Below, in pieces: positions 62,996 to 64,000 of a stretch of 64,000 nt of DNA (positions are counted from its first letter, which is position 1; every line of letters begins with the position of its first letter). Origin of the DNA: Plazaster borealis. Taxonomy: Eukaryota > Echinodermata > Asteroidea > Forcipulatida > Labidiasteridae. Under the pieces are notes generated by a model. That model searched no databases and had not been told where the DNA came from. It was given only the letters and a program-made list of their open reading frames with translations. The stretch covers positions 2,015,127 through 2,079,126 of the forward strand of contig CM037464.1 of NCBI GenBank assembly GCA_021014325.1. Reading direction: 5' to 3'. The position numbers and the translations under genes are program-made.

Positions 62996-63563
62996 AAAAT
63001 AAAATAAAACTCATCAAGATTACATCTTTCTGAATAGTAATCAAAGTAAAGATAATAGCATTCGAAGATCAACACATTCCTGATGGTTATTTCGATTTCT
63101 GGAATTGAAATAAGTTCGGTATTAACATGCAAAACAAAACAACTCGTTTTATTGCATGTTTTAGTGAACATTATTATTAACTTATTATCAGTCTTCATGT
63201 TTACATCAATAAAATAGATATAATTTAGTAATATCGATTCTTATTAAAACACTTACAATACAATTAACGATGGAAACATTGAAGACCTTTCACAATGGAT
63301 GACGTTTATTTTGAATAAGAGATCAGTGCGATATTATAATAACTTAATTACAGATCACGTGTAATAATATAGGCCCCTTTCATATTACATCACTCCAGAG
63401 CCCCGTAGATTGTTTCGACATCTTGCGATTAGAAACCATATTTTGTCAAAACACGCATTGGCGAATACAGGCCGCCAGACTAGTCTGTCCATTGGGTTGT
63501 GCTGCATTTGGACCGAAAATGGCGTCCAGCAACCACGTGACCGTAAAAAATGGTCCCTCTATC

Positions 63564-63732
63564 TATGGCCCTTTTCTAAACGACCGGCTTCGGCTTCGGA
63601 TTCGGCTCAGGCTAGCTAGGCCCCTCAGTTGTTTTGACCATACGCGTGCTATGCGTTCATGGATTCAGACGAGAGAACAGAGCTGAAGCCGAATCCAAAG
63701 CCGAAGCCGGTCGTTTCGAAAAGGGCCTATGT
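63564..63732. mobile_element. Foldback element with TTCGGC-repeat arms
   Basis: The left arm GGCCCTTTTCTAAACGACCG and CTTCGGCTTCGGATTCGGCT is mirrored by AGCCGAATCCAAAGCCGAAG and GGTCGTTTCGAAAAGGGCC. The arms are about 50 bp. The hexanucleotide arms resemble the GTAGCCG/GCCGGA arrays elsewhere in the window. Confidence 0.82.
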
Positions 63733-64000
63733 CGCAACTCTTTCAATACACAGCTCTGCATCACTGTCTCAAACAGCGCCCTCCCTGAGGCAAAATGAGG
63801 CAGATCTTTGAACGATAGTTGTTCTTGGTGCGTAAAAACGTGCGCGTGACCTCAGCGTACCAGCGTTGCGCATTTTGGAAAGGCTCCATTGTTCAAATTC
63901 TGAAGAAAAAAACCCATCAATCAACAACGATTGGGTCAAAGACGCCTTTGGACTAATTTGCTAATTTATTTATGGATCATATAATAATGTGTATACAATT

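Larger units (their letters stand above)
62068..64000. other. Upstream flank of L6, type A, continuing to the window edge
   Basis: No gene recognised. From about 63150 it parallels the L2 flank (53640-54200) to the last base. A LINE fragment and a foldback element interrupt it. Confidence 0.7.

Overview
The window reads as animal nuclear DNA from a marine deuterostome, most likely an echinoderm and plausibly a sea star. This is an inference from AT-rich intergenic DNA, spliced genes with GT-AG introns, a heavy load of MITEs, SINEs and LINE tails, and secreted C-type lectins in a tandem array. No species is assigned.

Left part (1-6372): a Ty3/gypsy-type LTR retrotransposon on the minus strand. 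It runs off the left edge at the integrase zinc finger. It has an intact gag, a candidate -1 frameshift heptamer at the gag-pol overlap, a pol broken in two C-runs, and a 7-copy tandem repeat of 88-90 bp upstream of gag.

First gene array (about 7.2-33.2 kb, plus strand): three paralogous five-coding-exon genes for EXD1-like DEDDy 3'-5' exonucleases. I rebuilt the exons from splice signals, and all three total to a multiple of three with the same intron phases (2,1,2,0). The predicted proteins are 443, 440 and 387 aa. Genes 1 and 2 have a catalytic-looking exonuclease domain, a CxxC...CxxC knuckle, an Asp/Tyr-rich tail and a terminal CaaX box (CCIM or CCVM), which predicts farnesylation. Gene 3 keeps the CCVM codons but a shift in a six-A run puts them out of frame. 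Each gene has an upstream segment with two kappaB-like motifs, the second 34-35 bp before a TATA box (degenerate in gene 3), then a short non-coding exon with a splice donor. A set of possibly Rel/NF-kappaB-responsive, lipid-anchored exonucleases is the most unusual system in the window.

Middle part (33-47 kb): a small single-pass membrane-protein gene (four exons, 157 aa), one terminal exon of an unidentified minus-strand gene, a 1.7 kb degenerate GTCC-rich repeat field, and many mobile-element copies.

Second gene array (47.5-64 kb, minus strand): a cluster of single-exon secreted lectins, each with a signal peptide, a C-type lectin domain and a PAN/apple domain (247 aa). Four copies are intact. 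Two are broken at almost the same point in the lectin domain and keep complementary halves. Four short relics of the PAN region lie between them. The ligand-loop segments are shuffled against the flanking-DNA types, which suggests recombination or gene conversion. The flanks continue to the right edge, so the cluster may extend further.

Mobile DNA: one TTAA-flanked MITE family has eight copies plus diverged relatives. There are three tRNA-derived SINE families, five LINE 3' fragments, and several foldback elements, one with a clean 9-bp target-site duplication. Paralogous flanks supply empty sites for several insertions.
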